Shown here: positions 15,001-22,225 of the stretch, piece by piece | How positions within the stretch are numbered: position 1 is the stretch's first letter | Layout of the letters: every line of letters begins with the position of its first letter | Program-made: the position numbers and the translations under genes | DNA from: an uncultured Collinsella sp. | Lineage (GTDB): Bacteria > Actinomycetota > Coriobacteriia > Coriobacteriales > Coriobacteriaceae | NCBI GenBank assembly: GCA_900542125.1 | Contig: UQMO01000017.1 | Coordinates: 1 to 39,715 of the forward strand | Direction: 5' to 3' | Length of the DNA: 39,715 bases | The notes under the pieces: generated by a model | Database searches by the model: none | Told to the model about the DNA's origin: nothing | What the model saw: the letters and a program-made list of their open reading frames with translations, nothing else

Positions 15001-16083
15001 TTACCAGATGCTCGGCCAGAGACCAAGCGGGCCAGCGCCCAGGATGCCGAGGACGAAGAGCAGCAGAATGCCCTTGGTCGGGGTCCAACTGTGCTTAGCG
15101 AACATGTAGTAAAGCAGCAGCGTAAGCATAAGCGGGACGAGCTTCGGGACGATGGTGTTGAGGGTGTCGGCAACGGAGAAGTTGACCGGATCCTCGGTAA
15201 CGGTGCCGTAGGTCACGGACTCCATGCCGTTGCCCAGATCGGTAACGCCGCACTCGACAGCGTTGCCGTCGGCATCGGTGGCGGTGAGGGCGTTGCCGTC
15301 CTCATCGGTCATGGCCATGGTACCGGCCTCAGCGGTCTCGGTATCGATGCCCTCCATACCGGTGAAGTTCTCGGCCTCCTTCTCGGAGACGATCACGGTA
15401 TTGGCGGAGAGGCCACGGGTGGTGCCATTGGGGATCTGGAGGTTGATCTGGGTGCCACCCATGGTGACGACCAGGCAACCGACGACGAAGACGCCCATGA
15501 TGGAAGCGGCACGCGTGAAGGCCTGCATGTTAGCAGTCAGAGCGTCAATAGCGCTGGTGCCGAGCTTGTAGGACCAATTCATGAGCCAGAAGCGCAGAGC
15601 GAACTGGACGACGTTGAAGATCACCAGGAAGATGATCGGCGCAGCGGCGTTGCCGTTGATGGCCATGTTGGAGGTGATGCCGGCCGTGATAGGCACGAGC
15701 GTCAGCCAGAACAGGGCGTCACCGATACCACCGAGCGGGCCCATTGCGGCGACGCGGACGGCGCGGATCGTGGGGATGTCAACCTTGTTCTGCTCGAGCG
15801 AAAGCACGATACCCATAACAAAGGTGACGAGGAACGGGTGGGTGTTGAAGAACTCCAGGTTGTGGCTCATGGAAGCCGCGAGGTCGTTCTTGTTGGTGTG
15901 GATCTTCTCCAGACCGGGGATGATGGAGTAGAGCCAGCCAGCGGCCTGCATACGCTCGTAGTTGAACGAGGCCTGCAGGAAGCAGGAGCGCCAAGCCATC
16001 TTGTTGAGGGTCTTCTGGTCGAGCTGCGGAGCAGGAGTGAGATCCTCGTAGTGCTCCGGGATCACATACTCATTAGATGCCAT
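15001..16083 (-). CDS. PTS mannose/GalNAc-family EIID with a large insertion
   Basis: A membrane subunit that forms the transport channel together with EIIC. Residues 1-210 are a normal EIID: LNKMAWRSCFLQASFNYERM, the AAMGPLGGIGDALFW signature and membrane segments. The C-terminus (about 300-360) resumes with IVPKLVPLMLTLLLYYMFAK and a last hydrophobic helix. Between them, about residues 219-297, sits an acidic, Thr/Gly-rich stretch with a near-repeat (DEDGNALTATDADGNAVE) that family members of about 280 residues lack. GGAGG precedes ATG 16083, and the gene overlaps the EIIC stop by 11 bases. It is the last gene of the PTS operon. Confidence 0.92.
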   Translation of the reverse strand: MASNEYVIPEHYEDLTPAPQLDQKTLNKMAWRSCFLQASFNYERMQAAGWLYSIIPGLEKIHTNKNDLAASMSHNLEFFNTHPFLVTFVMGIVLSLEQNKVDIPTIRAVRVAAMGPLGGIGDALFWLTLVPITAGITSNMAINGNAAAPIIFLVIFNVVQFALRFWLMNWSYKLGTSAIDALTANMQAFTRAASIMGVFVVGCLVVTMGGTQINLQIPNGTTRGLSANTVIVSEKEAENFTGMEGIDTETAEAGTMAMTDEDGNALTATDADGNAVECGVTDLGNGMESVTYGTVTEDPVNFSVADTLNTIVPKLVPLMLTLLLYYMFAKHSWTPTKGILLLFVLGILGAGPLGLWPSIW

Positions 16084-16873
16084 CTTCGAAGTCACCTCCG
16101 TCAGAAACAGCTGCACCCTTCAGCTCGGTCTGCTGCTGGAAGTCCCAGAAAGCGATGCCGAAGCCGATGAGAGCGAGGATGAGCAGAGCAGGGGTTGCCA
16201 GCGAATCGTTGGCAACGGTGATGAGCGCGAGGCCAAAGCCCATGAGGAAGAAGCCCCACATATCGCGGTTCATCATAACCTTGAGCAGGACGGCGAAGCC
16301 GACGAAGCGCATCATACCGCCTGCAGCGGACAGACCGGTCTGCAGCCAAGTCGGAATAGCAGCGGCGATGGTCTGACCGATGGTGGCGCCAGCGATGAAG
16401 AACAGGGTGACGACGACAGCGAAGATCAGGCCGAGCAGAGCCATGGCGAAGTAGTTCAGGCGCTCGATGCCCTTGGTGTCCGCGTTGTGAGCCATGTTAT
16501 CGGCCGTGGACATAAGCGGGGACATAAGCGTGAAGACCAGGGTAACGCCAAGCTGGCCAAGCAGAGCGAACGGAATGGCGAGGCCAACTGCCGCGTTGGG
16601 CTCGAGGCCCGTGGCGATAGCGAGAATGGCTGCCATGATGCCGCCGATGACGGCGTTAGGCGGCTGAGCGCCTCCGATCGGCATGTTGCCGATCGTCATG
16701 AGCTGATAAGTACCACCCACGAGAAGACCGGTGTTGAGGTCGCCAAGGATAAGACCGATGACGGCGCCGGTGACGATGGGCTGATAGAGAGACTCGAGGA
16801 AGTCAAACTGGTCGATTGCCGCGATGAACGTAACAACGAAGACCAGGGCGACCTGAATGATCGAGAATTCCAT
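16073..16873 (-). CDS. PTS mannose/GalNAc-family EIIC
   Basis: A 266-residue polytopic permease subunit (AgaW/AgaC/ManY type) carrying the sugar site with EIID. It is hydrophobic throughout, with DQFDFLESLYQPIVTG, LGDLNTGLLVGGTYQL and GNMPIGGAQPPNAVIGG, all hallmarks of the family. The C-terminal tail is acidic. AAAGGAGG precedes the ATG. A 90-base gap containing a small stem-loop (16926-16947) separates it from the upstream EIIB gene. It overlaps EIID for coupled translation. Confidence 0.93.
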   Translation of the reverse strand: MEFSIIQVALVFVVTFIAAIDQFDFLESLYQPIVTGAVIGLILGDLNTGLLVGGTYQLMTIGNMPIGGAQPPNAVIGGIMAAILAIATGLEPNAAVGLAIPFALLGQLGVTLVFTLMSPLMSTADNMAHNADTKGIERLNYFAMALLGLIFAVVVTLFFIAGATIGQTIAAAIPTWLQTGLSAAGGMMRFVGFAVLLKVMMNRDMWGFFLMGFGLALITVANDSLATPALLILALIGFGIAFWDFQQQTELKGAAVSDGGDFEDGI

Positions 16874-16925
16874 CTTGCTCCTCCTTTCAAAATGTATGTA
16901 CGCACTTTGGATTTCACGTACAAAA

Positions 16926-16947
16926 TGTCAGGGTTTCACTCCTGACA
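16926..16947 (-). other. Intercistronic stem-loop between EIIB and EIIC
   Basis: TGTCAGG (16926-16932) pairs with CCTGACA (16941-16947). It lies in the only sizeable gap of the EIIB-EIIC-EIID part of the operon and has no T run after it. It could set mRNA stability or processing, giving different amounts of soluble and membrane subunits. Confidence 0.45.
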
Positions 16948-16963
16948 ACGTGGATCACGAAGA

Positions 16964-17446
16964 CTACGAGAAGAGCTTGCTCGTGTCCTCAACAGGCGTG
17001 CTCGGAACGCGCCTGATCTCCAACTCCACCCCCAATTCCTGCAGCTCTTTAAACGCAGCGACATCCTCGTCGTTAACTGCGACGGAGGTGGCGACTTGGC
17101 GCTTTCCTTCCGACATGTGCATGTTGCCGATGTTTACCTTCTTTATAGGCACACCGCCCTTGACGAGCGTAAGCACGTCTTCCGGTGTTTCGGCCACGAT
17201 GAAGATCTTCTGGCGCGGGCTCGCCTTGCCAATGACGTCGATGGTCTTCTGCAGGGAGAAGAAACGCGTAGCGACGCCGGCGGGAGCGGCCATCTTCATG
17301 AGGTTCTGGCGCATGGTGTTGGTCGCCACGTCGTCGTTGGCGACGAGGATGAGGTTGGAGCCCAGAGTGGAGTTCCACTGGGTGGCAACCTGACCATGAA
17401 CCAATCGGTTATCGATGCGGGTAAGAAGAATGTTGGGTTCTGCCAT
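16964..17446 (-). CDS. PTS mannose/GalNAc-family EIIB
   Basis: A 160-residue cytoplasmic phosphocarrier moving phosphate from EIIA to the incoming sugar. The active segment RIDNRLVHGQVATQW holds the phospho-accepting His17. Later hallmarks include GSNLILVANDDVA, TRFFSLQKTID, LTLVKGGVPIKKVNIGNMH and GVELEIR. GAAAGGAAG lies before the ATG. It follows the YajC-like gene by 36 bases. It is the intact counterpart of the degenerate EIIB at 6512-6994. Confidence 0.95.
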   Translation of the reverse strand: MAEPNILLTRIDNRLVHGQVATQWNSTLGSNLILVANDDVATNTMRQNLMKMAAPAGVATRFFSLQKTIDVIGKASPRQKIFIVAETPEDVLTLVKGGVPIKKVNIGNMHMSEGKRQVATSVAVNDEDVAAFKELQELGVELEIRRVPSTPVEDTSKLFS

Positions 17447-17482
17447 GTTGATCAGCTTCCTTTCGTTATTTGCTGACGACAG

Positions 17483-17764
17483 TTACTTGATCTCCTGAAT
17501 CGCGTAACGCGAAACATCTACGACGGCTCCGGATCGGACTTTGATCTGGACCTTCTCGCCTTCGATGCCTTTGACGGTTCCGTAGATACCGCCGGCGAAA
17601 AGAACCTCCTGACCCGGCTTGAGCTCGGTGTGCAGCTCCTTGAAGTACTTTTGCTTCTTCTTCATGTTGATTTGCGACCAGATGGTGTAAATCAAGCCCA
17701 TGATGGCAAGCAGGCCTAAAAGGGCGACCGAGGAGCTCAGGACATTGGCTCCGAAATCGGCCAT
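17483..17764 (-). CDS. YajC-like protein within the PTS operon
   Basis: A 93-residue single-pass membrane protein of the YajC fold. One N-terminal membrane helix (about 12-32) is followed by a basic QINMKKKQKYFKEL segment and a small beta domain (LKPGQEVLFAGGIYGTVKG, then VQIKVRSGAVVDVSRYAIQEI). YajC normally accompanies SecDF in protein export. Here it starts by a one-base TAATG overlap with the EIIA stop and sits between EIIA and EIIB. YajC-like genes are also found in host-glycan PTS loci of streptococci. It may help assemble or stabilise the EIIC/EIID permease, an inference from position only. Confidence 0.9.
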   Translation of the reverse strand: MADFGANVLSSSVALLGLLAIMGLIYTIWSQINMKKKQKYFKELHTELKPGQEVLFAGGIYGTVKGIEGEKVQIKVRSGAVVDVSRYAIQEIK

Positions 17765-18207
17765 TAGATGCCGTCCTCGTCGCCGAAGATATCCTCTTCG
17801 TCGGAGCCGGCAACGGATGCGACCGTCTGGGCGGTGATGCCCGTCTGGCCAACGGTCACGGCCTGCTCGCCAAGCTCGGCGAGCGTGGCGTTGCCGCGGA
17901 GGAACAGAAGCTCAATAACCATGGGAAGGTTGGTGCCGGTCAGAACCTCGACGTTGTCGACATCCTGGGCAATCATCATCGACTGGTTGAACGGGGTGCC
18001 ACCAAGCAGGTCGGTAAAGACGAGCACGCCATCGCACTCCTCGCGCATGGCGGTAATAGCGGCGCGGAGATCCTCACCGTAGGAAGCAGCCTGGTCGCCC
18101 TCAAAAGGAACGACGGTAAAAGCGGGCTGGTCGCCAGCAACCATAGCGATAGCGCTTGCGAGACCGGGTGCGAACTGTCCATGACCGGTAAGAATAAAGC
18201 CAACCAT
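17764..18207 (-). CDS. PTS mannose/GalNAc-family EIIA
   Basis: A 147-residue cytoplasmic phosphocarrier and first gene of the PTS operon. The phospho-histidine lies in GFILTGHGQFAPGLASA (His9). Other family hallmarks are GVLVFTDLLGGTPFNQS and a VEVLTGTNLPMVIELLF strand. The end is acidic (EEDIFGDEDGI), extending slightly beyond the usual domain. GGAAGGGA precedes the ATG. The stop overlaps the YajC start. GntR operator sequences lie about 100-130 bases upstream. Confidence 0.95.
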   Translation of the reverse strand: MVGFILTGHGQFAPGLASAIAMVAGDQPAFTVVPFEGDQAASYGEDLRAAITAMREECDGVLVFTDLLGGTPFNQSMMIAQDVDNVEVLTGTNLPMVIELLFLRGNATLAELGEQAVTVGQTGITAQTVASVAGSDEEDIFGDEDGI

Positions 18208-18307
18208 TCAAATTTCCCTTCCGAAGGTGTGTACGATCTGAGTCCGATGATTTTCGGAAGCCAGCGGGCGCTCGCCCTTAAAGCTTCTTAGAAAGCGTTC
18301 TTTGAAG

Positions 18308-18352
18308 ACCAGTGGTTTCTAAACTGGTAGTAACCACGTGACGTGTTGTTGT
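18308..18352 (-). promoter_or_regulatory. GntR operators and promoter of the PTS operon
   Basis: CTGGTAGTAACCA (18324-18336) is identical over 13 bases to the agaS operator. ACCAGTGGT (18308-18316) carries the same half-sites reversed. On the minus strand, GTGACA with a 17-base gap to TACTAC gives a weak promoter whose -10 lies inside the operator. This supports co-regulation of transport and catabolism. Confidence 0.65.
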
Positions 18353-18630
18353 CACTATATCACCCCAGAAGAGGTCGCTTTCGTTGATTTATACGGTAAA
18401 ACGTTTTTGCACCGCTCACGGCGATAAATCGACCGTTTACCGCTCGTTAACACTTCTACCTGCGGTTTTGAAACCGTTTCGAAATGCTTTGGCAAAAGAT
18501 CGAAACTTTTCCTGTGTCTAAACAACGCAGGGCGGCTAAAAATAGCGTGTAGAAAAATTGCAGGTCATTGTGAAGATATGTGAATTGGTCTTTTTGACTT
18601 AATACCAGTTAGAACCAGTTTTGAGATTAT

Positions 18631-18660
18631 CGGTGAACGGTAGTTTTCGACCGTTCACCG
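18631..18660. repeat. CGGTGAACGG palindrome
   Basis: CGGTGAACGG and CCGTTCACCG, perfect 10-bp arms, enclose TAGTTTTCGA. The left half with its flank (CGGTGAACGGTAGT) is identical to 2009-2022 in the other PTS control region. It is an operator or small repeat. Confidence 0.75.
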
Positions 18661-18910
18661 GTTATTTGCATTCGTTTACGGCCGTTTTCCTAGATGAATT
18701 GGGGAGACCCGATGAAGCACTTGCGCGGTTGCAGGATATTTCAATACTCGTCCATCCCCCCGCGCGCCAAACTCCCACTCCCTGAATGTGCCATAAGCTC
18801 TCGCTATTCGTATTACAAACATTACTTACTCTATTCTGTAATTGTTTATCGTTTGTCGTTAAGTATGTTATAAGATTTAAGTATCATCCAAGACATTGGT
18901 TGGAGGAGCT

Positions 18911-19549
18911 ATGATCCGCTGGAACGTATCCAAATCGAATGAAGCCATCGACCGTGAACAGGCAATAGCCAAACTGAGGAAGCTCACTCGCTACTGCAAA
19001 TGGGCCACAATCTGCACCACCGTGGCGCTCGCTCTGGGACTCCTCGCAGTCATTGCAATCTACGATCTACTCATATTGCCTAGCCTCTCCCAAGGGTTCT
19101 GTCTCCAATCCGTAGAGCTTGAGGCTGGCGAAGGGCCAATTCTCGCTCTCGTCGGCGCCGATGAACACACCCCTCTTATGCTTGTCGCGCACGACGGTCA
19201 TACTGCCATAGGGAGCGCCATGATGACATGCCTTGCGTTTGCCATCGTGCTAAGCGCATACAGGTTTTTCTCCGCCATTGAAAAGGCGGGCAGGCCCTTT
19301 GACCTCGAATGCATCCGCATACTACGTCAAATAGGACATTTGTTCCTTATTGGCGGCGTTGCTGTGAAGCTTCTTGGTGCCATAGTCACGGGGCTGATAC
19401 TCTCAGGATTTGGCGGCAACTTTACGGATGCGCTTGGCGGCCAGCACCTCGACCTCTCTATGGTCTTTGCAGGCCTGATTATTAGCCTGATTGCCAGCGT
19501 CTTCCAGTACGGGTGTATCCTGCAAAAACAAGATGACGAGTTGCTCTAG
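18911..19549 (+). CDS. DUF2975-type membrane protein
   Basis: A 212-residue integral membrane protein with about four hydrophobic segments (roughly 28-50, 95-115, 140-165, 178-200). The cytoplasmic N-terminus is charged. The second half (FFSAIEKAGRPFDLECIRIL and LFLIGGVAVKLLGAIV) matches the DUF2975 pattern. The ATG at 18911 lies within reach of GGAGG. It stands nine bases from a small XRE regulator, the standard partner of this family. Such pairs are widespread in Firmicutes and Actinobacteria; the function is unknown. Confidence 0.85.
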   Translation: MIRWNVSKSNEAIDREQAIAKLRKLTRYCKWATICTTVALALGLLAVIAIYDLLILPSLSQGFCLQSVELEAGEGPILALVGADEHTPLMLVAHDGHTAIGSAMMTCLAFAIVLSAYRFFSAIEKAGRPFDLECIRILRQIGHLFLIGGVAVKLLGAIVTGLILSGFGGNFTDALGGQHLDLSMVFAGLIISLIASVFQYGCILQKQDDELL

Positions 19550-19558
19550 GGGGAATCC

Positions 19559-19798
19559 ATGATTATTCTGCGGCTTGACCGCATGCTCGCCGAACGCAAG
19601 ATCTCATCCAAAGAGCTTGCGGAACGCGTGGGCATCTCCCAGGTCAATATGTCACGCATTAAGACAGGCAAGGTTTCTGCCATACGTTTTTCAACTCTTG
19701 ACGCGATATGCCGGGCACTCGACTGCCAACCGGGCGATGTACTGGAATATATATCCGACGATGAAGCCGATAGCCTTTTTGGACTTAAAGATGAATAG
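19559..19798 (+). CDS. XRE-family (YozG-like) small regulator
   Basis: A 79-residue protein that is almost entirely a Cro/CI helix-turn-helix: LDRMLAERKISSKELAERVG, the recognition stretch ISQVNMSRIKTGKVSAIRF and LDAICRALDCQPGDVLEYI. GGGGGAA precedes the ATG. It is co-transcribed with the DUF2975 membrane protein and probably controls this two-gene unit. Confidence 0.92.
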   Translation: MIILRLDRMLAERKISSKELAERVGISQVNMSRIKTGKVSAIRFSTLDAICRALDCQPGDVLEYISDDEADSLFGLKDE

Positions 19799-19831
19799 CC
19801 ATAATTAAGCCGCCAATCATACCCTCAACGC

Positions 19832-19872
19832 AGAAAGCCCGCCAGTACGCCTTCCGTGCTGGCGGGCTTTCT
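19832..19872. terminator. Bidirectional terminator
   Basis: A perfect 18-bp stem apart from one G:U (19832-19849 with 19855-19872), with flanking AGAAAG and CTTTCT. It lies between the convergent XRE gene and the SurA-like gene and can serve both. Confidence 0.88.
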
Positions 19873-19912
19873 GCTGTCAATCGGCTAGATGCTCGATGAG
19901 CCGTGTGACTCT

Positions 19913-21007
19913 TTACGCAAACAGACCGTAGATGCTGATATTGGCCTTGGCGTACAGGCCGTTGGCATATTCGGTCCACTTGGAGCTGGCGCTCGAGGCC
20001 TGAGACGAATACTGCTGATAAGCGGTGTAGTAGGCGGTCATGGCCTGCTTGTAGGTGGCGCTATCGGCGGTAAAGGCATCGTCGGCGAAGGCCTTGGCGT
20101 AGGTGCTGTCCTCGTCCTTCCAAGCACCCTTCGAGCTATCCCACTCATCGCCGGCAAGGTTGATGATGTAGTCGGCGTAATCCTTGCTCGCGGTCTCCTC
20201 GTTGCCGTCAGCAGGCTCGGTCGGGGCGGTCGGCATGCTTGCGGAGCTGTCGCCGACCTTCTTCTTGTAGAGCTTCTGCAGCGTCGCGGACTGACGGACG
20301 ATCTGCTTGGCCTGATCCTTGGACACACCATACTGCGTAGCCATGGTCTTGTAGTCGGAGGTGCCGATGGAATCCTCGGCGTACTTCTTCATCTCCTTGG
20401 AAGAGACGGTGATGCCCTCGTCCTCGGCAGCATCGAGCAGAATCTTGTTGCGCACGTAGGACAGAATGACATCGGCAGAGGGAGCGGTGTAGTTGCCATC
20501 GCCATCCTTGACGGTGTCGAGGCTGTACTGGCTCTCAATGGCCTCGCGCGCGGTGATGTCGATCTTCTTGCCGTTGTAGCTGTAGCTTGCCACGGTCGAA
20601 TCGAGCTGGTCCTCGGTGAGGGTCGCCGAGCCGACGCCCTTGCCGCCAAAACCACCGTTGCCGATAAAGAAGCCGACCACAGCAGCGATCACGACGGCGA
20701 CTACGAAGGCGGCAATCATCGTCTTCTTGTGCTTGGAGGCGTGATCGTCCTCGTCGGAGCCCAGGATATCGTCATCCTCGTCCTGCTCCTCGGGCATCAA
20801 ATTCTCGTCGGCTGCATCCGCGGCAATCTGAGCCTCCAGGCGGGCGTCCTCCTCCTCGGCGGTCGTGCCGGCAGCAATGTGCTCAGCAGACGTACCGGCG
20901 ACCAGATCGATCTTCTCGTCCTCGTCACCGTCGGGACCTTCGCCGCGCTCGATAATCTGGATGCCGTCGATCTCGTCCTTCTCGTCCTTCTTTTGAATCA
21001 GACCCAT
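19913..21007 (-). CDS. Membrane-anchored SurA-N-like protein
   Basis: A 364-residue protein with a very acidic cytoplasmic N-terminus (about 1-90, many Glu/Asp). One membrane helix follows (about 95-115, TMIAAFVVAVVIAAVVGFFI). The extracellular part (about 130-360) resembles the N-terminal domain of SurA/PrsA-type folding factors, for example ADVILSYVRNKILLDAAEDE and a helical QYGVSKDQAKQIVRQSATLQ region. No complete peptidyl-prolyl isomerase domain is seen. AAGGAG precedes the ATG. It is probably a secreted-protein chaperone or cell-envelope factor; the acidic tail is unusual and may bind cytoplasmic partners. Confidence 0.72.
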   Translation of the reverse strand: MGLIQKKDEKDEIDGIQIIERGEGPDGDEDEKIDLVAGTSAEHIAAGTTAEEEDARLEAQIAADAADENLMPEEQDEDDDILGSDEDDHASKHKKTMIAAFVVAVVIAAVVGFFIGNGGFGGKGVGSATLTEDQLDSTVASYSYNGKKIDITAREAIESQYSLDTVKDGDGNYTAPSADVILSYVRNKILLDAAEDEGITVSSKEMKKYAEDSIGTSDYKTMATQYGVSKDQAKQIVRQSATLQKLYKKKVGDSSASMPTAPTEPADGNEETASKDYADYIINLAGDEWDSSKGAWKDEDSTYAKAFADDAFTADSATYKQAMTAYYTAYQQYSSQASSASSKWTEYANGLYAKANISIYGLFA

Positions 21008-21045
21008 ATCAGTTACTCCTTGTTAGGAAACATAGTCCGCAATAG

Positions 21046-21074
21046 AATACGCCCGACAGAGCGCCGGGCGTATT
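21046..21074 (-). terminator. Hairpin after the isocitrate dehydrogenase gene
   Basis: AATACGCCCG pairs with CGGGCGTATT around nine bases, and the minus strand continues CTATTGC, only weakly T-rich. It lies 60 bases after the dehydrogenase stop. Confidence 0.7.
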
Positions 21075-21133
21075 GATTCTCAGGTTATACGCAAACACTT
21101 AAGTACTATTTAGGCGTTTGCAGCGTGCCTGCC

Positions 21134-22219
21134 TTAGGCCAGGTGCGCGATAACGGCATCGGCAAAGGCTTGCGTGCCCACAGCACCCTCAACGGAGCCG
21201 GTCTGGGCACGACGAACGTCGCCGGTAACCTGCTCACCCTCGTCGAGCGTTGCAGATACGGCGGCGCGAATACGATTGGCAGCGTCGTTCTCACCCAGGT
21301 GATCGAGCATCATCGCAGCAGAGAGGATCTCGGCCGTGGGGTTAGCGATATCCTGGCCAGCGATATCGGGCGCGGAGCCGTGCGTTGCCTCAAAGATGGC
21401 ACAGTCGGCGCCGATGTTGGAGCCGGGGGCCATGCCAAGACCGCCCACCAGGCCGGCGCACAGGTCGCTGACGATGTCGCCGTACAGGTTGGGCAGCACC
21501 AGGACATCGAAGTCGTTGGGGTTCTGGACCAGGCCCATGCAGGTAGCGTCGACGATCCTGTCGTTGAACTCGATATCGGGATAGTTGGCGGCCACCTCGC
21601 GCGCAACACGCAGGAACAGGCCGTCGGTCGCCTTCATGATGTTGGCCTTGTGCACGGCCGTCACCTTTTTGCGGCCGCAGCGGCGGGCATACTCAAAGGC
21701 ATACTCCACAATACGGCGGCTCTTGGCGATGGAGATGGGCTTGATCGAGATCGCGGAATCGGCGGCGAAGGTCTTCTGGCCCGAACGCTCGACGAGCTGT
21801 GAGAGCTCCTCGACCTCGGCAGCGCCCTCATCGAACTCGATGCCGGCGTAGAGGTCCTCGGTGTTCTCGCGCACGATAACCAGGTCGACGTCGCGGAAAC
21901 GCGAGCCGTCGCCCGGCTGCGACAGGCAAGGGCGCACGCAGGCGTACAGGTCGAAATGCTTGCGCAGGGCCACGTTGACGCTGCGGAAACCCGTGCCAAC
22001 CGGCGTGGTAATGGGGCCCTTGATAGCAACCTTGGTCTCGGCGACCGCGTCGAGCACGTGCTGGGGCAGCGGCGTGCCAAACTCGTCCATGACGCCGGCG
22101 CCGGCCTCCTGGACGTTCCAGTTGATCTGGACACCGGTGGCCTCGACCACGCGGCGCATGGCCTGCGTAATCTCGGGACCGATACCGTCACCGGGAATCA
22201 GGACTACATCGTGCGCCAT
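21134..22219 (-). CDS. NAD-type isocitrate/isopropylmalate dehydrogenase
   Basis: A 361-residue cytoplasmic beta-decarboxylating dehydrogenase. It has IPGDGIGPEIT at the N-terminus, the substrate Arg-rich RSVNVALRKHFDLYACVRP, NTEDLYAGIEF, the catalytic Lys in VHKANIMK, and the metal Asp residues and loop of NLYGDIVSDLCAGLVGGLG. ATHGSAPDIAGQDIANP is followed by a C-terminus typical of small NAD-dependent isocitrate dehydrogenases. No leucine genes are adjacent, so isocitrate is favoured over 3-isopropylmalate. It is translated six bases after the HEAT-repeat gene stop, probably in one operon. GAGGAG precedes the ATG. Confidence 0.9.
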   Translation of the reverse strand: MAHDVVLIPGDGIGPEITQAMRRVVEATGVQINWNVQEAGAGVMDEFGTPLPQHVLDAVAETKVAIKGPITTPVGTGFRSVNVALRKHFDLYACVRPCLSQPGDGSRFRDVDLVIVRENTEDLYAGIEFDEGAAEVEELSQLVERSGQKTFAADSAISIKPISIAKSRRIVEYAFEYARRCGRKKVTAVHKANIMKATDGLFLRVAREVAANYPDIEFNDRIVDATCMGLVQNPNDFDVLVLPNLYGDIVSDLCAGLVGGLGMAPGSNIGADCAIFEATHGSAPDIAGQDIANPTAEILSAAMMLDHLGENDAANRIRAAVSATLDEGEQVTGDVRRAQTGSVEGAVGTQAFADAVIAHLA

Positions 22220-22225
22220 AATCTG

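Larger units (their letters stand above)
18208..18910. promoter_or_regulatory. Long control region between the PTS operon and the DUF2975 gene
   Basis: A 703-base AT-rich gap with no convincing gene. From the PTS side it holds a pair of GntR-type sites (18308-18336) and a cre-like TTGAAACCGTTTCGA (18468-18482), an imperfect carbon-catabolite site. It then holds a direct repeat of ACCAGTT (18604-18620), the palindrome at 18631-18660 and an AT-rich stretch (18830-18890) likely to hold the promoter of the plus-strand gene. Confidence 0.55.

Noticed and set aside
19889..21076. 395-codon plus-strand frame over the SurA-like gene
   Set aside because: Gly/Leu/Val-rich shadow that runs through the terminator region; the minus-strand gene has a good ribosome site and membrane helix.
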